Shown: positions 24,901 to 34,860 of the stretch, one piece after another
Position numbering within the stretch: the stretch's first letter is position 1
Layout: each line of letters opens with the position of its first letter
Source: Symsagittifera roscoffensis
Lineage: Eukaryota > Xenacoelomorpha > Acoela > Convolutidae
DNA length: 64,000 bases
NCBI RefSeq assembly: GCF_963678635.1
Contig: NC_087067.1
Span: 30,974,401-31,038,400, forward strand
Direction: 5' to 3'
The notes under the pieces: generated by a model
Databases searched by the model: none
The model's input: the letters and a program-made list of their open reading frames with translations, nothing else
Told to the model about the DNA's origin: nothing
Made by a program: the position numbers and the translations under genes

Positions 24901-27900
24901 TGAGTCGGGTTGACCAAAAAAATCTAATCATTAATCATAAAATTTCCATATGGAAAAAAGGAAAAAGCTAGTCAGACATAATTCATGTAATTCCATCATA
25001 AGTACAGAAAATTGCATGAAATGTCTGTGGTTAATATCTGTTCATATATGTAAATTAACGGTAAAGATTAACAATCTTGCATGTACAATTCGTTAAAAAC
25101 GACCTGAAAAAAAAATTTTACACAAGCATTGTTATGAAAATGTCAACTTCTAAAAATTGACAGAAGTTTTCAAAGAAGCGAATATTTCGACTTTGAAGTT
25201 TTTGATTTCATCGTTCATTGCTCAGGACATACATTAATATGAAAAACAAAAAAAGTGCTTTGAGCATTTTCAAAAAACTCGATTTGAAAACACTGGAAAA
25301 TAATGCAATTTTGATTGTATCCAGGACTATGTTATGAACACAAAATAAAATTTTGACAGCGAAAAGTTTTTTATTAGTTTTTATTCTGACTATTCCATAA
25401 ATATTTCGTTGCAGCCATCAAAATTTTCTAGGCAAACATTATGCATAGGGTACAATTTTTTTTATCTTGTATTTTTCTTGCTCGACCATTTTTTGTGCCA
25501 AAATAACAAAAAAAATTTAACACCTGATTACATAATTTTATCAAAAAATTTAGGAATTTGCTGGACTAGCTTTTGTCATAAACTTGGTCTATGGAATTGT
25601 ATTATAAACAGTTTCGGTCTGTAGAGGTCAACCCGGGTGAGTTTAACCTCAAAGATTTATTGGTTTCCAAATTGATTTGCCTAGCTTATTCTAAACCAAC
25701 GTAATTTTTCGAGCTTAAGTTTCGGTCTGTGGAGCTGAACTCGTGTGAGTTTAACCTGAAAGAGTTATTGGTTTCAAATTTGGTTTTCTAAATTGATTTT
25801 CAGAGTTTGCTTGAAACTGAATCCCTTTTCCGAGCTTTGCTAAAACAGTATTTAGACATAATTTGATAAATTTTCAGCGCCGCTCTATTGACCTTTTTTG
25901 AAATTTTTTACCAAAACAGTGAGCTTTTGAGTTTAATACTAATATTGTAATTAGTAAACTGGAGCAAAAAGTAAAGCAAACAAGTATTTACAAGGGTTCA
26001 TTAGGTTTTTACACATGACATTATCCAATTCTGCAAGTGAAAACAACAAATTGGGCCAAAATTGACATTGTTCGACCACATATAAATTGCACTAGCTTAG
26101 TATTTAGGCCATTTGAAATTTAGTTTCGATGCAAAAAAAACGTTCTTGAACTTAGTAATGCTCTTGAACTTATTAAGCCCTGTTCTTGAACTTATTAATG
26201 TGTGCTGTTAAGAGTATATATATGAAACCGAAAGCGTTAGATCTAGTTTAACATCAAGTAACCAGTATTGGTTAGGATACAAGAAGTCAGGGTACAAAAG
26301 AAATGTCAATTCGGTCCGGTTTTTGAACTTATTTAACGTGCTTTTAAGAGTTTGTATATGACGCTGAAAACGTTGGACCAAGTTTATACATGAGGCAATC
26401 AGTATTGGTAACAGTCAGAATATAAAATAAGCTATTGTGGCCCTGTTTTTTTTTGTTCCAAGTTTTCAAGAAAGTGACGGAATATTTGTGCTCGGAGTGG
26501 TTTTTTCTTTTTTTTTGTAAAGTTTTGGGGGTTTAGAGCGGCATAATTAACGCGCGATAATTTTTGAGCTATTAACGTGTAAGCGGATGTTTAATCAGTC
26601 TCAGAAAACGCTCCAAATTGAATTGAAGAAGGCTACTGTTATATTTAATAATTTGCTATTTGCTAAATGGCGCACAGACAATTCAGCCAATTTGAAATTC
26701 AGAGAATTCAGCCAGAAATATACAGACAATTCAGTCTGAGGCAATTCAGCCAGTTTTACTAAACGCTAGATTCGAAAAAAAAATCTGAAAATTGAGTTTT
26801 TTCTCGATTTAAGGTCGCCGGTGGGCGCGCTAGGCGCGCGTCGCCAATTTGCGGCAATAACCGGCTCTAAGTTTCGTATAGAGTCCTACCTTCTGTTGGC
26901 AAGCTCGCTTTGCGGCGATAACCGGCTCTAAGTTTCGTATAGAGCCCTACCTTCTGTTGGCAAGCTCGCTTTGCGGCGATAACCGGCTCTAAGTTTCGTA
27001 TAGAGTCCTACCTTCTAATGGCAAGCTCGCTTTGCGGCGATAACCGGCTCTAAGTTTCCTATAGAGCCCTACCTTCTGTTGGCAAGCTCGCTTTGCGGCG
27101 ATAACCAGCTCTAAGTTTCGTATAGAGTCCTACCTTCTGTTGGCAAGCTCGCTTTGCGGCAATAACCAGCTCTAAGTTTCGTATAGAGTCCTACCTTCTG
27201 TTGGCAAGCTCGCTTTGCGGCGATAACCGGCTCTAAGTTTCGTATAGAGCCCTCCCTTCTGTTGGCAAGCTCGCTTTGCGGCAATAACCAGCTCTAAGTT
27301 TCGTATAGAGTCCTACCTTCTGTTGGCAAGCTCGCTTTGCGGCGATAACCGGCTCTAAGTTTCGTATAGAGTCCTACCTTCTGTTGGCAAGCTCGCTTTG
27401 CGGCGATAACAGGGCTCTAAGTTTCGTATAGAGCGCTACCTTCTGTTGGCAAGCTCGCTTTGCGGCGATAACCGGCTCTAAGTTTCGTATAAAGTCCTAC
27501 CTTCTGTTGGCAAGCTCGCTTTGCGGCGATAACCGGCTCTAGGTTTCGTATAGAGCCCTACCTTCTGTTGGCAAGCTCGCTTTGCTGCGATAACCAGCTC
27601 TAAGTTTCGTATAGAGTCCTACCTTCTGTTGGCAAGCTCGCTTTGCGGCGATAACCGGCTCTAAGTTTCGTATAGAGTCCTACCTTCTGTTGGCAAGCTC
27701 GCTTTGCGGCGATAACCGGCTCTAAGTTTCGTATAGAGTCCTACCTTCTGTTGGCAAGCTCGCTTTGCGGCGATAACCGGCTCTAAGTTTCGTATAGAGT
27801 CCTACCTTCTGTTGGCAAGCTCGCTTTGCGGCGATAACCGGCTCTAAGTTTCGTATAGAGTCCTACCTTCTGTTGGCAAGCTCGCTTTGCGGCGATAACC

Positions 27901-30900
27901 GGCTCTAAGTTTCGTATAGAGCGCTACCTTCTGTTGGCAAGCTCGCTTTGCGGCGATAACCGGCTCTAAGTTTCGTATAAAGTCCTACCTTCTGTTGGCA
28001 AGCTCGCTTTGCGGCGATAACCGGCTCTAGGTTTCGTATAGAGCCCTACCTTCTGTTGGCAAGCTCGCTTTGCTGCGATAACCAGCTCTAAGTTTCGTAT
28101 AGAGTCCTACCTTCTGTTGGCAAGCTCGCTTTGCGGCGATAACCGGCTCTAAGTTTCGTATAGAGTCCTACCTTCTGTTGGCAAGCTCGCTTTGCGGCGA
28201 TAACCGGCTCTAAGTTTCGTATAGAGTCCTACCTTCTGTTGGCAAGCTCGCTTTGCGGCGATAACTGGCTCTAAGTTTCGTATAGAGTCCTACCTTCTGT
28301 TGGCAAGCTCGCTTTGCGGCGATAACCAGCTCTAAGTTTCGTATAGAGTCCTACCTTCCGTTGGCAAGCTCGCTTTGCGGCGATAACCGGCTCTAAGTTT
28401 CGTATAGAGCCCTCCCTTCTGTTGGCAAGCTCGCTTTGCGGCAATAACCAGCTCTAAGTTTCGTATAGAGTCCTACCTTCTGTTGGCAAGCTCGCTTTGC
28501 GGCAATAACCAGCTCTAAGTTTCGTATAGAGTCCTACCTTCTGTTGGCAAGCTCGCTTTGCGGCGATAACCGGCTCTAAGTTTCGTATAGAGTCCTACCT
28601 TCTGTTGGCAAGCTCGCTTTGCGGCGATAACCGGCTCTAAGTTTCGTATAGAGCGCTACCTTCTGTTGGCAAGCTCGCTTTGCGGCGATAACCGGCTCTA
28701 AGTTTCGTATAAAGTCCTACCTTCTGTTGGCAAGCTCGCTTTGCGGCGATAACCGGCTCTAGGTTTCGTATAGAGCCCTACCTTCTGTTGGCAAGCTCGC
28801 TTTGCTGCGATAACCAGCTCTAAGTTTCGTATAGAGTCCTACCTTCTGTTGGCAAGCTCGCTTTGCGGCGATAACCGGCTCTAAGTTTCGTATAGAGTCC
28901 TACCTTCTGTTGGCAAGCTCGCTTTGCGGCGATAACCGGCTCTAAGTTTCGTATAGAGTCCTACCTTCTGTTGGCAAGCTCGCTTTGCGGCGATAACCGG
29001 CTCTAAGTTTCGTATAGAGTCCTACCTTCTGTTGGCAAGCTCGCTTTGCGGCGATAACCGGCTCTAAGTTTCGTATAGAGTCCTACCTTCTGTTGGCAAG
29101 CTCGCTTTGCGGCGATAACCGGCTCTAAGTTTCGTATAGAGCGCTACCTTCTGTTGGCAAGCTCGCTTTGCGGCGATAACCGGCTCTAAGTTTCGTATAA
29201 AGTCCTACCTTCTGTTGGCAAGCTCGCTTTGCGGCGATAACCGGCTCTAGGTTTCGTATAGAGCCCTACCTTCTGTTGGCAAGCTCGCTTTGCTGCGATA
29301 ACCAGCTCTAAGTTTCGTATAGAGTCCTACCTTCTGTTGGCAAGCTCGCTTTGCGGCGATAACCGGCTCTAAGTTTCGTATAGAGTCCTACCTTCTGTTG
29401 GCAAGCTCGCTTTGCGGCGATAACCGGCTCTAAGTTTCGTATAGAGTCCTACCTTCTGTTGGCAAGCTCGCTTTGCGGCGATAACTGGCTCTAAGTTTCG
29501 TATAGAGTCCTACCTTCTGTTGGCAAGCTCGCTTTGCGGCGATAACCAGCTCTAAGTTTCGTATAGAGTCCTACCTTCCGTTGGCAAGCTCGCTTTGCGG
29601 CGATAACCGGCTCTAAGTTTCGTATAGAGCCCTCCCTTCTGTTGGCAAGCTCGCTTTGCGGCAATAACCAGCTCTAAGTTTCGTATAGAGTCCTACCTTC
29701 TGTTGGCAAGCTCGCTTTGCGGCGATAACCGGCTCTAAGTTTCGTATAGAGTCCTACCTTCTGTTGGCAAGCTCGCTTTGCGGCGATAACCGGCTCTAAG
29801 TTTCGTATAGAGCGCTACCTTCTGTTGGCAAGCTCGCTTTGCGGCGATAACCGGCTCTAAGTTTCGTATAAAGTCCTACCTTCTGTTGGCAAGCTCGCTT
29901 TGCGGCGATAACCGGCTCTAGGTTTCGTATAGAGCCCTACCTTCTGTTGGCAAGCTCGCTTTGCTGCGATAACCAGCTCTAAGTTTCGTATAGAGTCCTA
30001 CCTTCTGTTGGCAAGCTCGCTTTGCGGCGATAACCGGCTCTAAGTTTCGTATAGAGTCCTACCTTCTGTTGGCAAGCTCGCTTTGCGGCGATAACCGGCT
30101 CTAAGTTTCGTATAGAGCCCTACCTTCTGTTGGCAAGCTCGCTTTGCGGCGATAACCGGCTCTAAGTTTCGTATAGAGTCCTACCTTCTAATGGCAAGCT
30201 CGCTTTGCGGCGATAACCTGCTCTAAGTTTCCTATAGAGCCCTACCTTCTATTGGCAAGCTCGCTTTGCGGCGATAACCAGCTCTAAGTTTCGTATAGAG
30301 TCCTACCTTCTGTTGGCAAGCTCGCTTTGCGGCGATAACCGGCTCTAAGTTTCGTATAGAGTCCTACTTTCTGTTGGCAAGCTCGCTTTGCGGCGATAAC
30401 CGGCTCTAAGTTTCGTATAGAGTCCTACCTTCTGTTGGCAAGCTCGCTTTGCGGCGATAACCGGCTCTAAGTTTCGTATAGAGTCCTACCTTCTGTTGGC
30501 AAGCTCGCTTTGCGGCGATAACCGGCTCTAAGTTTCGTATAGAGTCGTACCTTCTGTTGGCAAGCTAGCTTTGCGGCGATAACCGGCTCTAAGTTTCGTA
30601 TAGAGTCCTACCTTCTGTTGGCAAGCAAAAAATCATTTCTGTTTAAGTTTTCGTTTTAAACAATATTGAAGCAATTAAAGCATGTCGGTTTTGACCTGAT
30701 TCGAGTTTTTTACCCATACCATCATTTGAGACAAGGCGGGAAAAGGTAAGGTTAAGGGAACCCTTTTTGGATAGTCGCTTTTTGCTTCGTGGGAGTTTTC
30801 CTCGTGTTGCAACCGACTAGTAGCGATACTGGCAGATGGAAGTCTACTTATTTCATAGCTGCTGGCTTCATGCTGTTTGGGTCACTGGTCAATGCTGCAA

Positions 30901-32452
30901 CCACAGTCATGCTGAAGAAATTGGCATCTGCTAATGTGCACTTTGCAGTCATCATGTGCTCCAGTGGAGTTTCTATTTTAGGCAAGTTGATACTTGTAAT
31001 GCTTCTCCAAGTAGTTTCCAACTTACCTTACAAAATCCATAGATGTACCTCTTTTGAGAGCTTAATATTAGATTTTTTTAATGCACTTCTTTTGCTCTTT
31101 TCTATAGAAACCATCCTGTTCGCAGATCACAGAGGCTTTACAGTTTACTAGAACAACGTTTAAGAACTTGTGTCTAGCAAAAATTTCAACAATGCACAAG
31201 TACTACTTTTTGAAAGTTCGGATTAGGGACCAACAAAAATGGATTAGGACCATTTTAGTATGAAAAAGGTTAACTCCCACAAAGATTCCACGAGGAAAAC
31301 TCTCACAAAAATTACATAAAAAAATTAGGTTGATTTACATCATCTTAAAATCGATATAAAATTATCTTAAATCTCAGCTAAACAAATCAATCCAAATTGA
31401 TTTTAAATTCGTTTATTTCCATTTTATAGGCCTAATTCGTTTTTATTTGTAGTGGGATTCAAATGGGTTTAAATTAATTTTTTATTCGACTTTCATCATT
31501 TTCGAGTTTGTGTTGCTTTTATTCCTCGCTCATTTTTGTTAATTTTACATCCATAGCGCATAGTGGCATAACAAAAATCAATAAGTTTTTAAAATATTAA
31601 TAATATTCTATGATTTCTTTGCATATTTTGAGCTCAAATTGACCATTGTCTTGACTTCTGCCAAAAGTTGATTTACATTAACGATTTTCTATGATTTCAT
31701 TGCTGTTGGGAACAGTAGTTTGTGCCCAAAAAACGTTAACCAGCACATACTACAAGGAGAAATCTTAGCTAATTGCGGGGTCGAGGTTTGCGATTTATGC
31801 TTCGAACGAGGTGGGTCGAACAAATGTGAGAGTTCAACCAAAAATTTTTAGACAAGAAGGCCCTTTAGTCGAGCCTTAAGTCGAAACATAAAATTGAGTC
31901 GGCCAAACCATAAAGCCAAACAAAAAGTCAAGTGTAAACATAAAGTGGAACAGAAGGTCGAAAAAGAAAAGTGAACAATGTTTACAGCACTGAAACTCAA
32001 AGTCGAATCAGTAAGTCGAGTCGGTCAAACAAATCCAAACACACACAAAATTTCACCAATTGTCAATATTTCTGTGCTTGCAAAACTGCAAGATTGTTGC
32101 AATTAGCAAAATTATGCAGTGTATATGTTTTTTAAAGAGTGGGATAGCATTAGTTCTGATCATATACAATGTCACCACGAGATGGCCTGCATTTGGTCTT
32201 GAAAAATAAATCAGCAATTTTTCGGGGCAACGACCAAATTGTCATAATAAAAACAGAAAGCTATCAAACAACAAAATAAAACATTCACTCATCAGCAAAA
32301 ATTACATTCACTTGTCGTCAAATTATTATCGAAATTAATCATAAAAGAAATGTTAGATATGTATGTATATACATACATACATACATACATACATACAAAC
32401 ATACATACATTCATACATACATACATACACATACATACATACATGCGTGCAT

Positions 32453-32519
<67 letters not shown>

Positions 32520-33665
32520 CATGCATACATATATGCATACATACGTACATGTATTGAAACATGCGTTCATTCATCCATACATAAATACATACATACCTCC
32601 TAATAACATACATATTTGCAGACGTAGATACTAAATACATAAATAAATAAAAACTAAAATCCATAATTATATACCGAAGTACTTACAAATATACTCTCAA
32701 CCAAACATATATACCTTTGACAAGTTTTTTACTGTGATGTTTTTTTTGGCGTACACAATCAAAATTTTTTTCAGTCGAAACGTTTTTTTCGATATCAGTC
32801 AAATGTTTTTTTTTCGGTTGAGAAAACCCTGGGTCAAACTCAGTTGAAAAATTTTTCCTCGGTCAATTAAAATTGATGTTTTTTTTCGGTCGAAAAAAAC
32901 TCCTCAGTCGAACTCAGTCGAAACGTTTTTCCTCGGTCGATCTTGGTGGAATTGGTCGAGTTTGGCCAAAACGTTCCTCCTCGGTTGAACATTGTCGAAA
33001 CATAGACAATTTGGGTCGAGTCGAGCGAAACATATCGAGCCCGAGTAGAGACGGTCGAAGCATAAATCGCAAACCTCGACCCGGATTTCGTCGCCCATTG
33101 AGTGTCCTCTGCGAGTCGCAGAAATAAACTTATTTCAAAGGCCTTTAAAAGTAACTTTATTTCTGCGACCCGTAGAGGACACTCAATTCGAAAGTTGTGG
33201 AACCTGTCTAAACATAGTCCCATTTCAGCTTACGGTGTTATTGGCTTTGTAATTTTGGACAAAACTGGGCAAATTCAGCCGGGTGACAAGTGCATTCATT
33301 CCCACACCACATCCATACTTGTACTATTAGCAGCTTGCCTGGGATATTCTGCCCAGTACACTAACATCCTCACCTTGAAACTAATCAAAGCCAGTGTGAA
33401 AAGTGTCCTCTGCAATACAATTAATGTATTTCTCGGGTTTTTATTCACAATTACACTGACACCCGAAAAAGCTAATCTAAATGGATGGAAAATATTCGGC
33501 GCTATTATGGTGCTTGTGTCAGGCTTTCTACTTTACGCTAAGAAAGAAGGAAAATTCGCATCGGCAAAATCAGTTTCCAGTTCCAAGAATACAAATGAAT
33601 CGAAAAAAGTAAACTATGATGAGAAAGCACTTATGTCAGAGTCGTCTGCTGATACCGATGAGTGA
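21954..33665 (+). CDS. SLC35G-like EamA-domain transporter, four exons (337 aa model)
   Basis: Exons: 21954-22180, 24407-24567, 30775-30963, 33229-33665. It belongs to the drug/metabolite transporter superfamily, with about ten predicted membrane helices and two EamA halves; the substrate is not predictable. Exon 1 starts at an ATG (MNAINFNTIGLF) and holds the first two helices. Exon 2 has the hallmark run RALINGITISLKA...ADISIISQTTPVF...LNEQLTPID. Exon 3 has GVFLVLQPTSSDTG and the second-half start, and exon 4 has LGYSAQYTNILTLKLIKAS and the last helices, ending in a Ser/Lys/Asp-rich cytosolic tail. Junctions 1 and 3 are phase-consistent (CAG|GTATTT to TTTCAG; A|GTGGAG to TTTCAG). Intron 2 lacks a GT donor: the frame- and family-consistent join is ATAG|GG at 24567 to GGATAG| at 30774. 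The 337-residue length matches SLC35G proteins. Introns are packed with repeats. Confidence is high for the family and moderate for exon ends 2 and 3. Confidence 0.8.
22265..22526. mobile_element. hAT-like MITE in transporter intron 1
   Basis: The ends are inverted: left GGGCGGATTTAAGATG at 22267, right the complement of CCAGGGGCGGATGTAGAA ending at 22526. ATACAT flanks both sides (22259-22264 and 22527-22532), a probable target duplication. The GGGGCGGAT terminus resembles many hAT-derived MITEs. It has no coding capacity. Confidence 0.5.
22709..23481. mobile_element. TIR element family R3, copy D
   Basis: The left end is CGGGTTGACC at 22709 and the right end GGTCATCCCGGG at 23481. Subterminal GCTTGTCATACAATTTTAC on the left and TTGTATGATAAACATTTTT on the right are inverted copies of the family motif. 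It lies wholly within intron 1 of the transporter. The ends are more decayed than in copy C and flanking duplications are unclear. Confidence 0.55.
24180..24360 (+). repeat. ~23-bp minisatellite directly upstream of transporter exon 2
   Basis: About eight degenerate units of the form CTCGAGCACGGTCGAAACAT plus two or three bases. The array ends about 45 bases before the exon 2 acceptor. The GGTCGAAACAT core recurs inside the TIR element at 31778-33082, so both share a repeat source. The frame is open through to exon 2, but the family has no such sequence, so it is taken as intronic. Confidence 0.6.
24906..25637. mobile_element. TIR element family R3, copy E
   Basis: The left end is CGGGTTGACC (24906) and the right end GGTCAACCCGGG (25637). 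It contains TCCAGGACTATGTTAT, shared with copy A. The right end plus flank (TTTCGGTCTGTAGAGG...GTGAGTTTAACCT) is partly duplicated about 112 bp downstream at 25722-25782. It sits in intron 2 of the transporter. Confidence 0.55.
26440..26670 (+). repeat. R1 copy, truncated at the right
   Basis: It contains TGTTCCAAGTTTTCAAGAAA, GTGACGGAATATTTGTGCTC and the AATTAACGCGCGATAATTTT / CTATTAACGTGTAAGC blocks in the order seen at 18580-18900. The terminal GGGCTTCGCCC block is missing; an AATTCAGCC-motif stretch (about 26680-26760) and then the 61-bp satellite follow. Confidence 0.55.
26680..26760 (+). repeat. short AATTCAGCC motif repeat
   Basis: The motif AATTCAGCC or AATTCAG-C recurs about six times in 80 bases (ACAATTCAGCC, GAATTCAGCC, ACAATTCAGTC, GCAATTCAGCC). 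It is a degenerate tandem repeat just upstream of the satellite. Confidence 0.45.
26851..30626 (+). repeat. satellite of ~62 copies of a 61-bp unit with higher-order structure
   Basis: The unit is TTGGCAAGCTCGCTTTGCGG + CGATAACCGGCTCTAAGTTT + CGTATAGAGTCCTACCTTCT + G, exactly 61 bases. It is markedly richer in G+C than its surroundings. Each unit contains GGCTCTA followed by TAGAGCC or TAGAGTC, a 7-base inverted repeat. Most copies are nearly identical. Diagnostic variants (GAGCGCTACC at 27431, 27919, 28651, 29139 and 29810) are spaced 8, 12, 8 and 11 units apart, so a roughly 20-unit (1,220-bp) block has been duplicated. The array lies inside intron 2 of the transporter. It is preceded at 26824-26841 by GCGCGC-TAG-GCGCGC, a GC hairpin. 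Not a CRISPR: units abut with no spacers. Confidence 0.95.
32060..32320 (+). repeat. dispersed repeat, copy 2 of the pair with 40-330
   Basis: It shares GTGCTTGCAAAACTGCA, GCAGTGTATATG, CTGATCATATACA and CACCACGAGATGGCCTGCAT-type blocks with the copy at the window start, same order and strand. It is nested inside the 31778-33082 element. Confidence 0.5.
32354..32640. repeat. compound microsatellite (CATA)n, (CA)n, (TA)n
   Basis: CATA/CATG tetranucleotide runs, then a CA run (about 32453-32476), then a TA run (about 32477-32514), then more CATA. All open frames here are simple-repeat artefacts. Confidence 0.95.
33097..33187. repeat. long hairpin (35-bp arms, 21-base loop) just upstream of the last transporter exon
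   Basis: The left arm 33097-33131 (ATTGAGTGTCCTCTGCGAGT...) and right arm 33153-33187 are inverted copies matching at 32 of 35 positions. The right arm ends about 40 bases before the exon 4 acceptor AG at 33227-33228. In the pre-mRNA this would fold next to the branch-point region. Confidence 0.75.
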
Positions 33666-34850
33666 AATTACGTTTAACTATCTGAACGCCGAACAATGAA
33701 AGTTAAATTAAGTTAAAATTCAAAATCTGATTTCATATAATCTGAAAAAGAAATAAATACTTGATTTATCGCACAGAGTTGAGTTCTACGGATACTTTCA
33801 ATTAGTTGGCTCCAGGCATGAATTGTGAATTGCCATGGCTTTGCGCATTGAATCAGAGAAACCAACAAGACTTCTTGTACAAGGGCGAAGCACTACTACT
33901 AAGTGTTCTGAGTGCTCTTTAACTTCTATAAAAATAGTTGTTTACAATACTTAAGATCTGTGCGCAAAAAAAATCAAACATTTCAGAGCACTGTAAACAA
34001 CAAAATGCCACTCACTGCAAGCCTCGCACTATAATTAATTCCACGAATAGTAGTCAGCTACTTCCATATCATTTTGCCTGTGGCCTTAAAAGATTTAAAT
34101 ATTTATAACACTATTTTCTAATGATTCTAAGTTTGAGAAAAAAAATCATGAAAATATTTCATAATACGGTTTTTTTCCGACCATTTGAAAAATGGGGAAA
34201 ATTATAATCCGGTGTGTTTTAGTTTTCTTCTTATACTTTTTTGTTTTCCACGTAAAATCAGATACGACAAACAATCATCGGACTGGGCTGAGTGATATAC
34301 TATGAAGCGCTCTACGTCGCGATACGAACGTCATTAAAAAATTCCAAAATATTTTTTTCTAGTGTTTAACAAAAAAATCGGTTCGAAGTTTTTGATTTTT
34401 TTTCTAATTTCTAGCATATAAAGTGAGCGTCTAGGTCTACAATAGCTTATTTCTGCTTTTTAATTTAGGCCGCGAAAATTTAGTTTTACTCGAGTAAAGT
34501 TGGTTTCTGAAGTTTTAATAGCAATTTTGGGAATTATAAAATTCAAAAATTCAAATATTTTCTGCAATTTTTTTAGAATTGATTTTAATTTGCGTCTTTA
34601 TAAAAACGCACTTGAGATCAATAATTGAATATAAATAACTGTTTCATTTACAAATTGGCTAACACGCGCTGCATTAGTTCCTTTGAGATTGGCTTTTTTG
34701 CTCAAAAAAGTCAGCTCGTGTTTACTTTTTCTCTTCAGTATTTTTCAACTTTTTTAAACCACTTTTTTTTATTTCCTAGTGTTTGTTATATTCTCCACAA
34801 GTCATACCCATCAGTAGTATAGATATACGACACTGAGATCGGGGGGGGGT
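33666..34850 (+). other. 3' flank of the transporter gene with an R2 fragment
   Basis: AATAAA at about 33751-33756 is a plausible polyadenylation signal roughly 90 bases after the stop codon. From 34140 to 34480 there is a plus-strand R2 fragment (CGACAAACAATCATCGGACT, GGGCTGAGTGATATACTATG). No further gene is seen. Confidence 0.45.
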
Positions 34851-34860
34851 AATCCGTACA

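Larger units (their letters stand above)
31778..33082. mobile_element. 1.3-kb element with perfect 28-bp terminal inverted repeats
   Basis: The left repeat, 31778-31805 (starts GGGTCGAGGTTTGCG, ends ATGCTTCGA), is the exact reverse complement of 33055-33082. Between them, both arms are filled with degenerate GTCGAAACATAAA-type subrepeats (31806-32030 and 32870-33054). A copy of a dispersed repeat (32060-32320) and a long microsatellite lie in the middle. No transposase is visible. It occupies most of transporter intron 3. A target duplication was not identified. Confidence 0.6.

Noticed and set aside
26851-30626. Possible CRISPR-like array
   Set aside because: The 61-bp units are directly adjacent with no unique spacers, there are no cas genes, and the DNA is clearly eukaryotic.
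31081-31151. Open frame continuing past transporter exon 3
   Set aside because: It departs from the family and ends in a stop; the phase-matched donor at 30963 gives the family length.
32292-32664. Tyr/Ile/His- and Cys/Met/Tyr-rich ORFs on both strands
   Set aside because: These are translations of the CATA, CA and TA microsatellite.
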